From positions 20,307 through 84,306 of the forward strand of contig DATLZU010000049.1 of NCBI GenBank assembly GCA_035573855.1: a stretch of 64,000 nucleotides of DNA, read 5' to 3'. The notes under the pieces were generated by a model. The model was given only the letters and a program-made list of their open reading frames with translations, was not told the origin of the DNA and searched no databases. Source of the DNA: DATLZU01 sp035573855 (GTDB lineage: Bacteria; Nitrospirota; Nitrospiria; Nitrospirales; Nitrospiraceae). The position numbers and the translations under genes were made by a program. Positions 52,578-61,501 of this stretch are shown piece after piece. Position 1 is the stretch's first letter. Every line of letters begins with the position of its first letter.

Positions 52578-53102
52578 ATGAAACATCTCGGTCGGTTGAT
52601 GCAGATGTGGCTGGTCTTCAGTGTTGTTATCGGTTTGCCGGGGGCGGTGTCCCGCGCGCAAACCGAGTCGCCAGGTCCTCCGCCTTCTTCGCAGGTGACG
52701 ATCTCCGACGTGCAAGTCCGGCTTTCGGATCACGGACCGGTCGTCCTTCTGAAGGCGGAAGGCAAGACCATTCCCATCTTCGTGGATATGACGGTCGCCA
52801 GCTCCATCTACGGCGCGCTCACGGGCGAGAAAATGCCGAGGCCCATGTCGCACGACCTGATGCACTCGATTCTCGAGGCCTTCGGCGGGAAAGTAACCCA
52901 AACCGTGATTACGTTGAAAGGCGGCACCTATTACGGGGCGCTCACGGTGGCGTTCAAGGATCAGGTGAAGGTGTTCGACAGCCGATCCTCCGATTCGATC
53001 GCGCTGGCTATTCACTTCAAAGCGCCGATTATCGTCAGCCGAGAGCTGTTGGATTCGGCGGGCAAGGTGTTGACGCCCGAGACCAAGGCGCAGACGTTGT
53101 GA
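52578..53102 (+). CDS. Bifunctional nuclease family protein (BFN/DUF151), exported
   Basis: 174 residues. A signal peptide (MWLVFSVVIGLPGAVSRAQ) precedes a BFN domain: VVLLKAEGKTIPIFVDMTVA near residue 54, PRPMSHDLMHSILEAFGGKV near residue 86 and FDSRSSDSIALAIHFKAPI near residue 134. Most DUF151 proteins are cytoplasmic; the signal peptide here is unusual but appears real. GAAGGAGG lies 7 bases before the ATG. It follows the hydrolase gene by 49 bases in the same direction. Confidence 0.88.
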   Translation: MKHLGRLMQMWLVFSVVIGLPGAVSRAQTESPGPPPSSQVTISDVQVRLSDHGPVVLLKAEGKTIPIFVDMTVASSIYGALTGEKMPRPMSHDLMHSILEAFGGKVTQTVITLKGGTYYGALTVAFKDQVKVFDSRSSDSIALAIHFKAPIIVSRELLDSAGKVLTPETKAQTL

Positions 53103-53346
53103 TACGGACTCTTGTGCCGGCGGCTCACCAGATGGGCGGAGACGTTGTTCGACCGCCGACTTGAGGAAGACGACGTGTTCCGGCTGGTGGTGCTGCGTCC
53201 AGATCTTCCCCTCTTCCCGGCGTTTCTGCTGCGCAATTCGAACCGCGCGACTTCCACCGCACCTTGATTGTTCGGTTTCTTTCGGATCGCCGTGCGCCGC
53301 GCCCGCTTGGGGATCGGATAGCGGGTGAACGACCGCGGATGCCGAC

Positions 53347-53769
53347 TTAAGGCAATTGCGGCGTGGGCGAGTCTTCCGACGCCCGTTTGGCCAGCGTGAC
53401 GCGGATCTCGTCGTCGAAAGCATAGTACCCGCCATCGCGGCGATCTTTCTGGATGCAGTTGACGATGAAGACGAGACAGACCACATTGCCCATCACCCAC
53501 CAGGACATGCCGCGCTCGATTTTGACCGTCGCCGGTTCATACCCGTCTTTCTCCACAATCGCCACATGGTCGGATTTGCGGTTCAAAGAAACCGTCCCCG
53601 GCGCGATGACGTGCAGATAATCGTCGATGACGACGGTGGCTTCCGGCGGATCGGTGAAGATCGTCACAGACTGACGGTCAGAGTTGATGCTCGTGGCGCA
53701 GCCCAACAGCGCGAGCATGATCCCGGCCAGGCCAAGAAGGGGCAGCCGTAGCGAAACGTTCCTCATCAT
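53347..53769 (-). CDS. PEGA-like lipoprotein
   Basis: 140 residues. LLALLGCAT-like lipobox (LALLGC) near residue 24 marks a lipoprotein. VTIFTDPPEATVVIDDYLHV and VAIVEKDGYEPATVKI form a PEGA-type beta module, common on envelope proteins. A hydrophobic segment (WWVMGNVVCLVFIVNC) lies near residue 90. Start at either of two adjacent ATGs; the first overlaps the trpS stop (ATGATGA). Role unknown. Confidence 0.75.
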   Translation of the reverse strand: MMRNVSLRLPLLGLAGIMLALLGCATSINSDRQSVTIFTDPPEATVVIDDYLHVIAPGTVSLNRKSDHVAIVEKDGYEPATVKIERGMSWWVMGNVVCLVFIVNCIQKDRRDGGYYAFDDEIRVTLAKRASEDSPTPQLP

Positions 53770-54755
53770 ATCTTCATGGCCTCCTTGACTTCTTCCAGCG
53801 TCTGATGCGCAACGTCCGCTGCACGGCGGCTGCCGTCCTGCACGATCTCGTCGAGCTGGTTCGGACGGTCGATCAGTGTCCGGCGCGCTTCCCAGATGGG
53901 CGCCATGCGCTCGACGATCCGATCCGCCACCAGTTTCTTGCAGTCGATGCAGCCGATCGCCGCAGTGCGACATTCGCGGTTGACTTGGTCGATGACCGGC
54001 GGCGGCGAGAAAATTTTGTGGAAATCGAAGACCGGGCAGACGTCCGGGTTGCCGGGATCGTGGCGGCGGACCCTGGCCGGATCCGTGACCATCGTCTTGA
54101 GTTTCTGGCGGACTACCGGCTCGGGATCCGACAGGTTGATCGTATTCCCGTAGCTCTTGCTCATTTTGCGGCCGTCGGTACCGAGGACCTTCGGAAACCG
54201 GGTGAGATGCTCCATCGGCTCCGGGAAGACCGGCTTGTACAGGCTGTTGAACCGCCGCGCCAGTTCGCGGGTGAGTTCCAAGTGGGGCAACTGATCCTTG
54301 CCGACCGGGACGTAGTCGGGTTTGTACAGGAGAATATCCGCCGCCTGGAGCACCGGGTAGCCGAGGAAACCGTAGGTGCTCAGGTCGCGCTCCTTGATCT
54401 CCTCTTGTTTTTCTTTGTAAGTCGGGTTGCGTTCCAACCACGAAATCGGAATGATCATCGAGAACAGGAGATGCAGGATGGCGTGCTCCGGCACATGGGA
54501 TTGGATGAAGACCGTGGATCGTTTCGGATCGATGCCGGCCGCTAGCCAGTCGATCAGGAGTTCGCGGACGAATTCCCGAATCCGGCTGGTGTCGGCATAG
54601 TTGGTGGACAGCGCGTGCCAATCGGCGACGAAAAAATAGCATTCATACTGCTCTTGCAACGCCTTCCAGTTGTCGAGGGCGCCCAACAGGTTCCCCAAAT
54701 GCAACAGCCCGCTGGGCTGCATGCCGCTGAGAACGCGCTTTCGCGAGGTGGTCAT
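53766..54755 (-). CDS. trpS: Tryptophanyl-tRNA synthetase
   Basis: 329 residues, class I synthetase charging tRNA-Trp. PSGLLHLGNLLGAL near residue 14 is the HIGH-equivalent, VLQAADILLYKPDYVPVGKD near residue 128 lines the Trp and ATP site, and GRKMSKSYGN near residue 190 is the KMSKS loop. Length fits the family (about 330). The M50 protease gene upstream overlaps its start by 4 bases and the lipoprotein gene overlaps its stop, so the three are one operon. Confidence 0.95.
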   Translation of the reverse strand: MTTSRKRVLSGMQPSGLLHLGNLLGALDNWKALQEQYECYFFVADWHALSTNYADTSRIREFVRELLIDWLAAGIDPKRSTVFIQSHVPEHAILHLLFSMIIPISWLERNPTYKEKQEEIKERDLSTYGFLGYPVLQAADILLYKPDYVPVGKDQLPHLELTRELARRFNSLYKPVFPEPMEHLTRFPKVLGTDGRKMSKSYGNTINLSDPEPVVRQKLKTMVTDPARVRRHDPGNPDVCPVFDFHKIFSPPPVIDQVNRECRTAAIGCIDCKKLVADRIVERMAPIWEARRTLIDRPNQLDEIVQDGSRRAADVAHQTLEEVKEAMKI

Positions 54756-55480
54756 GCTCCACTCAGCACGGCGGTGAGCAATGTGCCGGCCATCACGTTG
54801 ACCAGTGTGCCGGTGATCGTCCGAATGACGCGCATCTGCGGGTCGAATACGATCAGCGCGACGATGATCAACATCCCGTAGGGTTCCAGCCTGGCTAGGG
54901 CCGACGCGGGACGAGCAGGCAGCAGGCTCGTCAGGACGCGCCCGCCGTCGAGCGGAGGAATCGGGATGAGATTGAAGACCATCAACAGGATGTTGATGAA
55001 CACGGAATACAGCGCCATTGCCGCGACCGGCAGCAACAGCATGCCGAGCCAGTCGCGCCGCGGTTCTTGGCCCGGTTGCGGCGGCCAGGATGCCATAAGC
55101 GTCGGATCGATTGTGATCAGGACGCTCAACAAGACGGCGCTGGCGATCGCCAGCGCGAGATTCATCCCCGGTCCGGCTGCCGCGACCAGCGCCATGTCGC
55201 GGCGAGGCCGGCGGAGTCGTCTCGAGTCGATGGGCACTGGCTTCGCCCAACCGAGGAAGATCCCTCCTGGCAGCAGCAGGCACAGGAGCGGCAGAATGAC
55301 GGTGCCGAAGGGATCGATGTGGGCGAGCGGATTGATGGTTAGCCGCCCCGCCAGCTTGGCGGTGGGGTCGCCGTAACGGTCGGCCACCCAACCGTGCGCG
55401 TACTCATGCAGCACCATGGCCAGCAACAACGGAAGGGCCATGTAGGAAAGGGTATGAAGAATCTGGGGGAGCGCGTTCAT
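54752..55480 (-). CDS. Site-2 protease family zinc metalloprotease (M50)
   Basis: 242 residues, about six membrane segments. MVLHEYAHGWVADRYGDPTA near residue 22 holds the HExxH zinc motif and FNLIPIPPLDGGRVL near residue 168 the distal zinc Asp (NPxPxLDG-type). It is the short form without a PDZ domain, as in the family of rhomboid-adjacent S2P paralogues found next to trpS in many genomes. Substrate unknown. Overlaps trpS by 4 bases. Confidence 0.92.
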   Translation of the reverse strand: MNALPQILHTLSYMALPLLLAMVLHEYAHGWVADRYGDPTAKLAGRLTINPLAHIDPFGTVILPLLCLLLPGGIFLGWAKPVPIDSRRLRRPRRDMALVAAAGPGMNLALAIASAVLLSVLITIDPTLMASWPPQPGQEPRRDWLGMLLLPVAAMALYSVFINILLMVFNLIPIPPLDGGRVLTSLLPARPASALARLEPYGMLIIVALIVFDPQMRVIRTITGTLVNVMAGTLLTAVLSGA

Positions 55481-55500
55481 GAACCTTCGCCCGATCGAAG

Positions 55501-57492
55501 TTATTCCACTTGCACGAACCGACCTTGCTTCACCTGGATCACGAACATGCGCCGGTTGAGCGTCCCTCCCGCATCGAATCCGGCCGGTCCGGCCAACGCC
55601 GGCAGATCCTCGTGCATCGCCAGATACTCGCGCACGGTTTCGCCCGTCGTCGCCCCTTTCCGAACGGCTTCCAACACGAGGCGCGCGGCTTCGTAGGCTT
55701 GTGCCGCGAACAGCGTAGGACTGGTCTGGAACCGCCGCTGATAGCGTTCGACGAATTCCTGCACGTTTGCGAGAGGACTGTCAACAAAGAATCCGTCGAC
55801 AAAGACGCTGCCGTCGACCGTGCGGTCGGCCAGGCGAGGAAAGTCGGGCGAGTTCCAGCCGTTCGCCCCCAGCAACGGAACCTTGATGTCGTGAAACACA
55901 AGCTGCGCCGCGATCAGCGCCACTTCGATGGAACGACCGGGAACAAACACGGCGTCAAACCCCGGCGTATACACGATGCGCTTGGCGCCTTTCACCGTCT
56001 TACCGTTTTCCACTGGAACGGCGATCCCATACTTCTTCAAGTCTTCCGCTTTGAGGCGTTTGATCTGCGGGCCGAAGTCCGTTTCGCCTTCTTTGTAGGA
56101 TTCGACCGCGATGATCTCTCCGCTATGCCGGCGCACCTCCTGCGCGAACAGCCGGGCCAGCTCGCGGCCGTAGACCGTGTCGGGATGAAGGATGCAGAAC
56201 CGGCGGTATCCCGGCTCTCCGGTTGCGTAGTCGGCGATGCGCTTCGCTTGGAGCGGATAGGTCAGCGCCGTGCTGAACACGTAGGCGCCCAAGCGACGGA
56301 CGTTCGGAAAGGTGGCGGCCGGCGTGATGACCGGGATTTTGGTCCGCTCGGCCAACTCCGCCATCACCGGAAGATTCTTCGAGAGCAACGGCCCGATGAC
56401 AGCCAACGGCCGGTCTTCGAACAACAGATCGGTGAGGTCGTTGAGAAACGTCGCGCGATCGGCTTCGCTGTCCTTGACGATCAGTCCGACCGAGGCGAGC
56501 CCTAAACCGTCCTTGCCTTTCTCCAACGCCAGTTGAATCCCGTTGAGCACTTCGGTGCCGAACGGCGCGAGCTTGCCGGAGAGCGGAAGCACCGCGGCGA
56601 TCAGGTGTTGATACGATTTGAGCTTGGCTTTGAAGGAGGCGAGCAGATCGGACGCCTTGGCCGCAAACTCGTGGTTCGGAAAACGGCGTACGAAGAGCCG
56701 GATATTCCGTTCGGCCAGATGGTCTTCGCCCTTCGCCGTGTGCAGTTCGATGAGCCGGATCAACGCGATGTCGCCGGGAAACGACTTCGGGTAGGCGTCG
56801 CGCAGGCGAATGAGGGTTTTTCTATCGAGCTGCTCCCTGATCAATTCTTGGATGCGGTTCTTGATGTCATCCGCCTGCTCTTCCGGGCTCAGCTCGATTT
56901 CTTCCAGCCAAGCTTGAATGGCGCGCAGGTGATCTTTTTTTTGAAGCTGCAGCTCGCCCGTCAGCCGGAGCGCTTCGCGTTTCGTCTCGAGATCGGGGGA
57001 GAGACTCCGGATTTCGGCCAACACAGGCAACGCGAGATCGAGATTGCCCGAGGCCGCCTGAACACGCGCCAGCATCAGGCGCGCACGGTCGGTCAGCTCG
57101 GACGTCGGAAACTCGCCGAGAAGCTGGTTCAAATATCTGACCGCTTCGCCATACTCCTTCGTGTGGTACAACGCGGCACCAAGCAGGAAATACGCGTCGT
57201 CCACGTGTTCGGGTTTCGGCGAGGTGCCGATGAAACTCTTGAGCAGCGGTACGGCCGCGTCGGCCCGTTGAGTTTCAATGAGTCGTTTAGCTTGGTCCAG
57301 GACGACGGGAATGGACTGGCTTCCCAGTGATCTACCCTGTTCAGCGCGCGACGTCTGGGGTGAGGGCTCCGTTGCGGCGAGCGCCACGGAGGCGTCACAA
57401 AGAGCGAACGAAGACAAGAGGACGGCAAACAGAGAAACGAACATTGGTCCGGCGGGGAGGCGAAAACAAGGCGCGCTGGGCATCGTTTTCAA
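55501..57492 (-). CDS. Penicillin-binding protein activator (LpoA-like) with TPR and periplasmic-binding domains
   Basis: 663 residues. A signal peptide (FVSLFAVLLSSFALC) is followed by TPR-like helices (residues 80-280, for example VDDAYFLLGAALYHTKEYGE). A type 1 periplasmic-binding fold follows: LIAAVLPLSGKLAPFGTEVL near residue 296, AVIGPLLSKNLPVMAELA near residue 366, FCILHPDTVYGRELARLFAQ near residue 432 and PTLFAAQAYEAARLVLEAV near the end. This is the LpoA/leucine-binding arrangement; LpoA activates PBP1A from the outer membrane. No canonical lipobox is evident. It ends 20 bases before the start of the M50 gene. Confidence 0.82.
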   Translation of the reverse strand: MKTMPSAPCFRLPAGPMFVSLFAVLLSSFALCDASVALAATEPSPQTSRAEQGRSLGSQSIPVVLDQAKRLIETQRADAAVPLLKSFIGTSPKPEHVDDAYFLLGAALYHTKEYGEAVRYLNQLLGEFPTSELTDRARLMLARVQAASGNLDLALPVLAEIRSLSPDLETKREALRLTGELQLQKKDHLRAIQAWLEEIELSPEEQADDIKNRIQELIREQLDRKTLIRLRDAYPKSFPGDIALIRLIELHTAKGEDHLAERNIRLFVRRFPNHEFAAKASDLLASFKAKLKSYQHLIAAVLPLSGKLAPFGTEVLNGIQLALEKGKDGLGLASVGLIVKDSEADRATFLNDLTDLLFEDRPLAVIGPLLSKNLPVMAELAERTKIPVITPAATFPNVRRLGAYVFSTALTYPLQAKRIADYATGEPGYRRFCILHPDTVYGRELARLFAQEVRRHSGEIIAVESYKEGETDFGPQIKRLKAEDLKKYGIAVPVENGKTVKGAKRIVYTPGFDAVFVPGRSIEVALIAAQLVFHDIKVPLLGANGWNSPDFPRLADRTVDGSVFVDGFFVDSPLANVQEFVERYQRRFQTSPTLFAAQAYEAARLVLEAVRKGATTGETVREYLAMHEDLPALAGPAGFDAGGTLNRRMFVIQVKQGRFVQVE

Positions 57493-57656
57493 TGGTCATC
57501 ATGGCGGACACTCACACCGCAATGCAGCTACTATAGGCAAGGCTCGGAGGGGTGTCAAGGTCAGGTTCCCGGCGACATTGTGTTCCGATCGGAGCTTGGC
57601 TATAGTCGCCGTCGAACCGCGTGACAGAGGGACTTCACCGCGCAGGAGGAGCCAGG

Positions 57657-58637
57657 ATGAGCGGAATGGGCCGAGGCGGGAAGCCGTCGATAGGCGTTGA
57701 GGTTCCGCCGGATACGGTGCTGGCCGGCCTAATCGGGCGGTATCTCAGCTATCTTCGGATTGAAGGCGGCCTCTCGACACAGACGCTGGAGGCCTATCGA
57801 CGGGACTTGGAAAAGTTTATGTCCTTTCTACTCGCTCGAGAGATCCATCGCCCGGCGGACGTCACGCGACACACGATGGCGGATTTTTTCGTCCATCTGA
57901 AGCGGCTGCGGATGGCTCCGGCCTCGGCGGCTCGTTGCTTGGCTGCGCTGCGGGGGTTTTTTCGGTTTCTCGTGCGGGAAGGGTTGGTACGGGAAAACCC
58001 CACGGTTGGGCTGAACAGTCCGCGCCAGGGGATGCGCTTGCCGGCCGTGCTGGCGCCGCGCGAAGTGACCGCGTTGCTGGATTGGGGGGGCAAGTTAGGA
58101 CCGGAGGATGTACGTGATGCCGCGATGATTGAGTTGTTGTACGCGACGGGTATGCGGGTTTCGGAATTGGTTGGTCTCCGGATGACCGACCTGAACCTGG
58201 ATGCGGGTTATGTGCTGGCGACCGGAAAAGGTTCCAAACAACGGTTGGTGCCGATGGGGGAAGTTGCTAAATGGAAGATCATGCGCTATTTGCGGAACGG
58301 GCGAGCCGAGTTGCTCAAGAACCGGGAGTCGGCCTACGTCTTTATCACGCGCCGGGGCCGGCCGCTGACCCGGCAAGGGTTTTGGAAGTTGTTGCGTCTC
58401 CGTGCCGCCGCCGCGGGCATCGCGAAAACGATTTCGCCGCACATGTTGCGGCACTCGTTCGCCACGCACCTGTTGGATCGCGGCGCTGATCTTCGCTCGG
58501 TCCAGGCGATGTTGGGTCATGCGAATATTGCGACGACGCAGATCTACACGCATGTCGAACGCGAGCGGTTGAAGCGTCTGCACGCCCAATATTTTCCCCG
58601 CAAGCGGCGACGCCGAACAGTGGGGCCGACGGCATGA
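57657..58637 (+). CDS. xerD: Tyrosine site-specific recombinase (XerD-like)
   Basis: 326 residues. N-terminal SAM-like core-binding domain (GGLSTQTLEAYRRDLEKFMS near residue 39). Catalytic domain with Arg in YATGMRVSELVGL near residue 171, Lys in LATGKGSKQRLVP near residue 197, HxxR in SPHMLRHSFATHLLDRGADL near residue 261, His in MLGHANIATTQIYTHV and Tyr in IYTHV. It resolves chromosome dimers at dif with a partner recombinase. AGGAGGAG lies just before the ATG. Its neighbours are the tRNA-Val and tRNA-Asp genes. XerD fits better than XerC, but not decisively. Confidence 0.88.
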   Translation: MSGMGRGGKPSIGVEVPPDTVLAGLIGRYLSYLRIEGGLSTQTLEAYRRDLEKFMSFLLAREIHRPADVTRHTMADFFVHLKRLRMAPASAARCLAALRGFFRFLVREGLVRENPTVGLNSPRQGMRLPAVLAPREVTALLDWGGKLGPEDVRDAAMIELLYATGMRVSELVGLRMTDLNLDAGYVLATGKGSKQRLVPMGEVAKWKIMRYLRNGRAELLKNRESAYVFITRRGRPLTRQGFWKLLRLRAAAAGIAKTISPHMLRHSFATHLLDRGADLRSVQAMLGHANIATTQIYTHVERERLKRLHAQYFPRKRRRRTVGPTA

Positions 58638-58703
58638 CCAAGATAAAACAGCCTGGTCGATTCGACACGAGAAGAGGTTTTGCAAGAAAGGTGCGTGATT
58701 CGG

Positions 58704-58732
58704 TTGACAAGGTATCTAGGACTTGATAGCAT
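58704..58732 (+). promoter_or_regulatory. Promoter of the tRNA-Val gene
   Basis: TTGACA (58704-58709), a 17-base spacer, and TAGCAT (58727-58732), ending 29 bases before the tRNA. Confidence 0.6.
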
Positions 58733-58761
58733 CCGCAACTATCCGGGCTATCGAGCAAATT

Positions 58762-58837
58762 AGGCGGATAGCTCAGTCGGGAGAGCGCTGCCCTTACAAG
58801 GCAGAGGTCACAGGTTCAATCCCTGTTCCGCCTACCA
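58762..58837 (+). tRNA. tRNA-Val (anticodon TAC)
   Basis: Acceptor AGGCGGA pairs with TCCGCCT. The D arm is GCTC...GAGC, the anticodon arm CTGCC-CTTACAA-GGCAG with TAC, and the T arm ACAGG-TTCAATC-CCTGT. CCA is encoded. Confidence 0.95.
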
Positions 58838-58993
58838 GCTAGGTGGAGAGAGCCTCAGTGGTAGGGGCGGAGCCTGAAAGACTTCAGCGCAGTCGAAACT
58901 CCCTGGACGTTGCAAGTCGACCGCTCCGGAGTTGTATCGAGAACCGGTCGAATTTTGAAGATAGCCTGTTTCGTCTCCACCTCTGATCTGCAC

Positions 58994-59072
58994 GGGGCCG
59001 TCGTTCAGCTTGGTTTAGGACGCCAGATTGTCAATCTGGAGGTCGCGGGTTCAAATCCCGTCGGCCCCGCCA
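58994..59072 (+). tRNA. tRNA-Asp (anticodon GTC)
   Basis: Acceptor GGGGCCG pairs with CGGCCCC. The anticodon arm is CCAGA-TTGTCAA-TCTGG with GTC. The T arm GCGGG-TTCAAAT-CCCGT pairs with one G-T, and CCA is encoded. Confidence 0.95.
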
Positions 59073-59145
59073 TCTTTCCCCTGCGAGCAAATGCGTGCGT
59101 GTGAGTCGTTCATGCTTTTGACAGAGGAGGAGAAGTTCTAACGTA

Positions 59146-59874
59146 ATGATGTTTCAATCAGGCCTGACGGGCTTCATCGGTTCTCTCGGACTCGTCTCGA
59201 AGGTCATTTTGCTCCTGCTCTTTCTCTTCTCCGTTATTTCCTGGGCTGTGATTCTGTACAAGTGGCGCGTTTTCCGCACAGTCGATCGCGAAGACCACCG
59301 CTTTCTGACCGCCTTTGCCAAGAGTAAAGATGCGGATGAACTACGGCGGCAGGCGCGTCGAACGATCGGGAGTCCGAGCGCCAGTGTTTTCATGGGGTTA
59401 ATGGATCGGTTGGATGCCGGACAGGGAGAGGAATCCGGCGACCGACTTTCTCATCTGCGAGGCCAGGAAAGCGGAGATGGTCCGGCCAGCTTGGATCGGC
59501 AATACATCGAGCGGACTGTGGCATATATCGTGCAGAACCAGATCGCTCAGTTGGAGGCGTACTTGCCGTTTTTGGCCACGACGGGAAACATTACGCCGTT
59601 CATCGGCTTGCTCGGCACCGTCTTGGGGATTATTGATTCGTTCAGGGAAATCGGGCTCCAGGGAACCGCCAGCATCGCCGCCGTGGCGCCGGGGGTGGCG
59701 GAGGCGCTGGTCGCCACGGCGGCCGGACTGTTCACAGCTATTCCCGCGGTGATTGCGTATAATTATTATTTGGCGCGCATTCGCCGGACGGCATTCCGTC
59801 TCGAAACGTTTAGTGTCGATTTGCTGAACTCGGTCCAGACCCAGAGGAAACAGGCCAGCGTGGGGGTCCGATGA
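59146..59874 (+). CDS. tolQ: TolQ/ExbB/MotA-type proton channel subunit
   Basis: 242 residues with three membrane segments. The first (VILLLLFLFSVISWAVILYK) is near residue 22. The second and third lie in the MotA/TolQ block (FLATTGNITPFIGLLGTVLG near residue 143 and GVAEALVATAAGLFTAIPAV near residue 185, with the Thr-Ala-Ala-Gly channel signature). With TolR it uses proton-motive force to energise TolA. GGAGGAG precedes the ATG. tolR overlaps its stop by 4 bases. Confidence 0.93.
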   Translation: MMFQSGLTGFIGSLGLVSKVILLLLFLFSVISWAVILYKWRVFRTVDREDHRFLTAFAKSKDADELRRQARRTIGSPSASVFMGLMDRLDAGQGEESGDRLSHLRGQESGDGPASLDRQYIERTVAYIVQNQIAQLEAYLPFLATTGNITPFIGLLGTVLGIIDSFREIGLQGTASIAAVAPGVAEALVATAAGLFTAIPAVIAYNYYLARIRRTAFRLETFSVDLLNSVQTQRKQASVGVR

Positions 59875-60332
59875 CGATCTTTGAGACCAGGCATCGGCGC
59901 TTCCTCGCCGAAATCAATGTCATTCCGCTGGTCGATGTTGTTCTGGTTCTGTTGGTGATCTTTATGGTGACGGCGCCCATGCTATATCGCGGCATCGACA
60001 TCAAGCTCCCGACTTCGGCCACCAATACGATCAAGCCGGAGGCGCGCGTCGTCTTAACGATCGAGAAGGATCAACGACTCTATCTGGACAAGGATGCGGT
60101 GAGCGTCGCGCAGCTTGAACGTCGTCTTAAGTCGCTGAAGGAACAGAACGCGGAGGTGTCGGTGTACCTGCGGGCCGATCGCGAGGTGCCGTACGGGATC
60201 GTTGTGCAGGTCATGGACGGTGTGAAGCGGGCGGGGATCGAAAAACTTGGGATGGTGACCGATCCGGTCACCGGCGAGCGGGTGATGGAACAACAGGTCG
60301 CGCCGGCGGATCGCCGTCACAGTCCGCTTTGA
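59871..60332 (+). CDS. tolR: TolR/ExbD-type protein
   Basis: 153 residues. One N-terminal membrane segment in VIPLVDVVLVLLVIFMVTAP near residue 17 contains the proton-relay Asp (PLVDV). The periplasmic domain has GIDIKLPTSATN, LTIEKDQRLYLDKDAV and a YGIVVQVMDGVKRAGIEKLG block typical of TolR/ExbD. It partners with TolQ. ATGA overlap with tolQ; the TolA-like gene follows 13 bases later. Confidence 0.93.
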   Translation: MTIFETRHRRFLAEINVIPLVDVVLVLLVIFMVTAPMLYRGIDIKLPTSATNTIKPEARVVLTIEKDQRLYLDKDAVSVAQLERRLKSLKEQNAEVSVYLRADREVPYGIVVQVMDGVKRAGIEKLGMVTDPVTGERVMEQQVAPADRRHSPL

Positions 60333-60345
60333 CCCATAGATCCTT

Positions 60346-61494
60346 ATGGTGACGCATACGCTTCCCAGGCTGTTGCTCCTCACCCTTGACGCGGACCAGC
60401 GCGAGGCGTTGGGCGTGCGGTTCAAATGGACCGTGATCGCCTCGCTGATGTTACACGTGTGCGTGCTGCTTGCGATTTCAGGGGTGCGCTTGATGCAACA
60501 CAGTGAACGGCCTCTGGCGTCGGTGCAGGTCTCTTTGGTGACGATGTCGCCCCCTGTCCGGTCGACCGAAACGCCTGCCGCGCGGCAAGCCGATGTGATG
60601 AAACCGCACAAGGTTGTCCAGCCGGCCGTTCCGCCGCCGGTCAAACCGGCGCCGTTGCCCCCGATCGCGGTGGCCAAACCGGTCGCCTCTACGCCGATCG
60701 CGCCGCCGGTGCGGAGCGACGCGCCCGGTGCCCGACGGTCTTCAGGGGACGTGATGCGCGATGTCTTGAAAGGTATCGAGTTGCCGCCCGATGCGCCGAA
60801 ATTCGGCGAACTGAGCCCGGCTAAACCTGTGACGCTGTCGCAGCGGGTGGATGTGCCGCGGACCGACCGCACCCCCGAAAAAATCAGCAGTGAAATCGAT
60901 ACGCTGTTAGGCAAGTTGAAAGTTCCCGACGTGACGCCCATGACGCCGGTGGTTCCCAGAGAGCCGGTCAAGACGACGCAAGCGCAACCTCGCCAGCCGT
61001 CGTTGGCCGAGCAGTTCGACCAGGAGTTGGAGGACGAGCTCAAGAAGCTCCAGCCCATGCCGCGTTCCGTCAAGCCGGTCGAGCCGCCGCAAGAGGCGAA
61101 ACCGGTGCCGGAACCGTCGATCAAACAGGTCCCGGGGGCTGTGGCCAAGGTACCGACCGTCCGGAGCCCTGAAACATCCATGAGGGTCTCCTCGACAGGG
61201 CCCGGCTCCAATCGCTACCTCGCTCGAGTGCAACAGAAGATCAGCAGCCTCTGGACGGCTCCTCCGGTCGATGTCCCGGAGAAGGCGCTCACCGTCGTGG
61301 TAAAGTTTAGGCTGCACCGCAGCGGGTCAGTTAGCAATGTGATCATTGAACAGTCGTCCGGCAACGACTATTACGATCTTGCCGGAAAACGCGCGGTCTT
61401 GAGCGCCAATCCTCTACCCGCATTTCCTCCGGAGATGACTGATTCGTATCTGGACGCTCACTTCAGTTTTACGGTCGGAGAGCAGGTCGGTTGA
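60346..61494 (+). CDS. tolA: TolA/TonB-like energy transducer
   Basis: 382 residues. One membrane anchor near residue 27 (WTVIASLMLHVCVLLAIS) is followed by a long Pro/Lys/Val-rich extension (residues 70-285) that can span the periplasm. The C-terminal TonB-like domain contains YLARVQQKISSLWTAPP, VVVKFRLHRSGSVSNVIIEQ and KRAVLSANPLPAFPPEMTD. Position between tolR and tolB identifies it as the TolA of the system; the linker differs from the Ala-rich helical TolA of enterobacteria. Confidence 0.88.
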   Translation: MVTHTLPRLLLLTLDADQREALGVRFKWTVIASLMLHVCVLLAISGVRLMQHSERPLASVQVSLVTMSPPVRSTETPAARQADVMKPHKVVQPAVPPPVKPAPLPPIAVAKPVASTPIAPPVRSDAPGARRSSGDVMRDVLKGIELPPDAPKFGELSPAKPVTLSQRVDVPRTDRTPEKISSEIDTLLGKLKVPDVTPMTPVVPREPVKTTQAQPRQPSLAEQFDQELEDELKKLQPMPRSVKPVEPPQEAKPVPEPSIKQVPGAVAKVPTVRSPETSMRVSSTGPGSNRYLARVQQKISSLWTAPPVDVPEKALTVVVKFRLHRSGSVSNVIIEQSSGNDYYDLAGKRAVLSANPLPAFPPEMTDSYLDAHFSFTVGEQVG

Positions 61495-61501
61495 GTATCA
61501 C

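Noticed and set aside
53103..53346. Possible small gene on the - strand between the BFN-like and lipoprotein genes
   Set aside because: Two frames each contain plausible short stretches but no clean start, ribosome site or family match.
58838..58993. A tRNA-like D-arm (AGCCTCAGTGGTAGGGGC) between tRNA-Val and tRNA-Asp
   Set aside because: I could not find matching acceptor, anticodon and T arms; at best a decayed tRNA.
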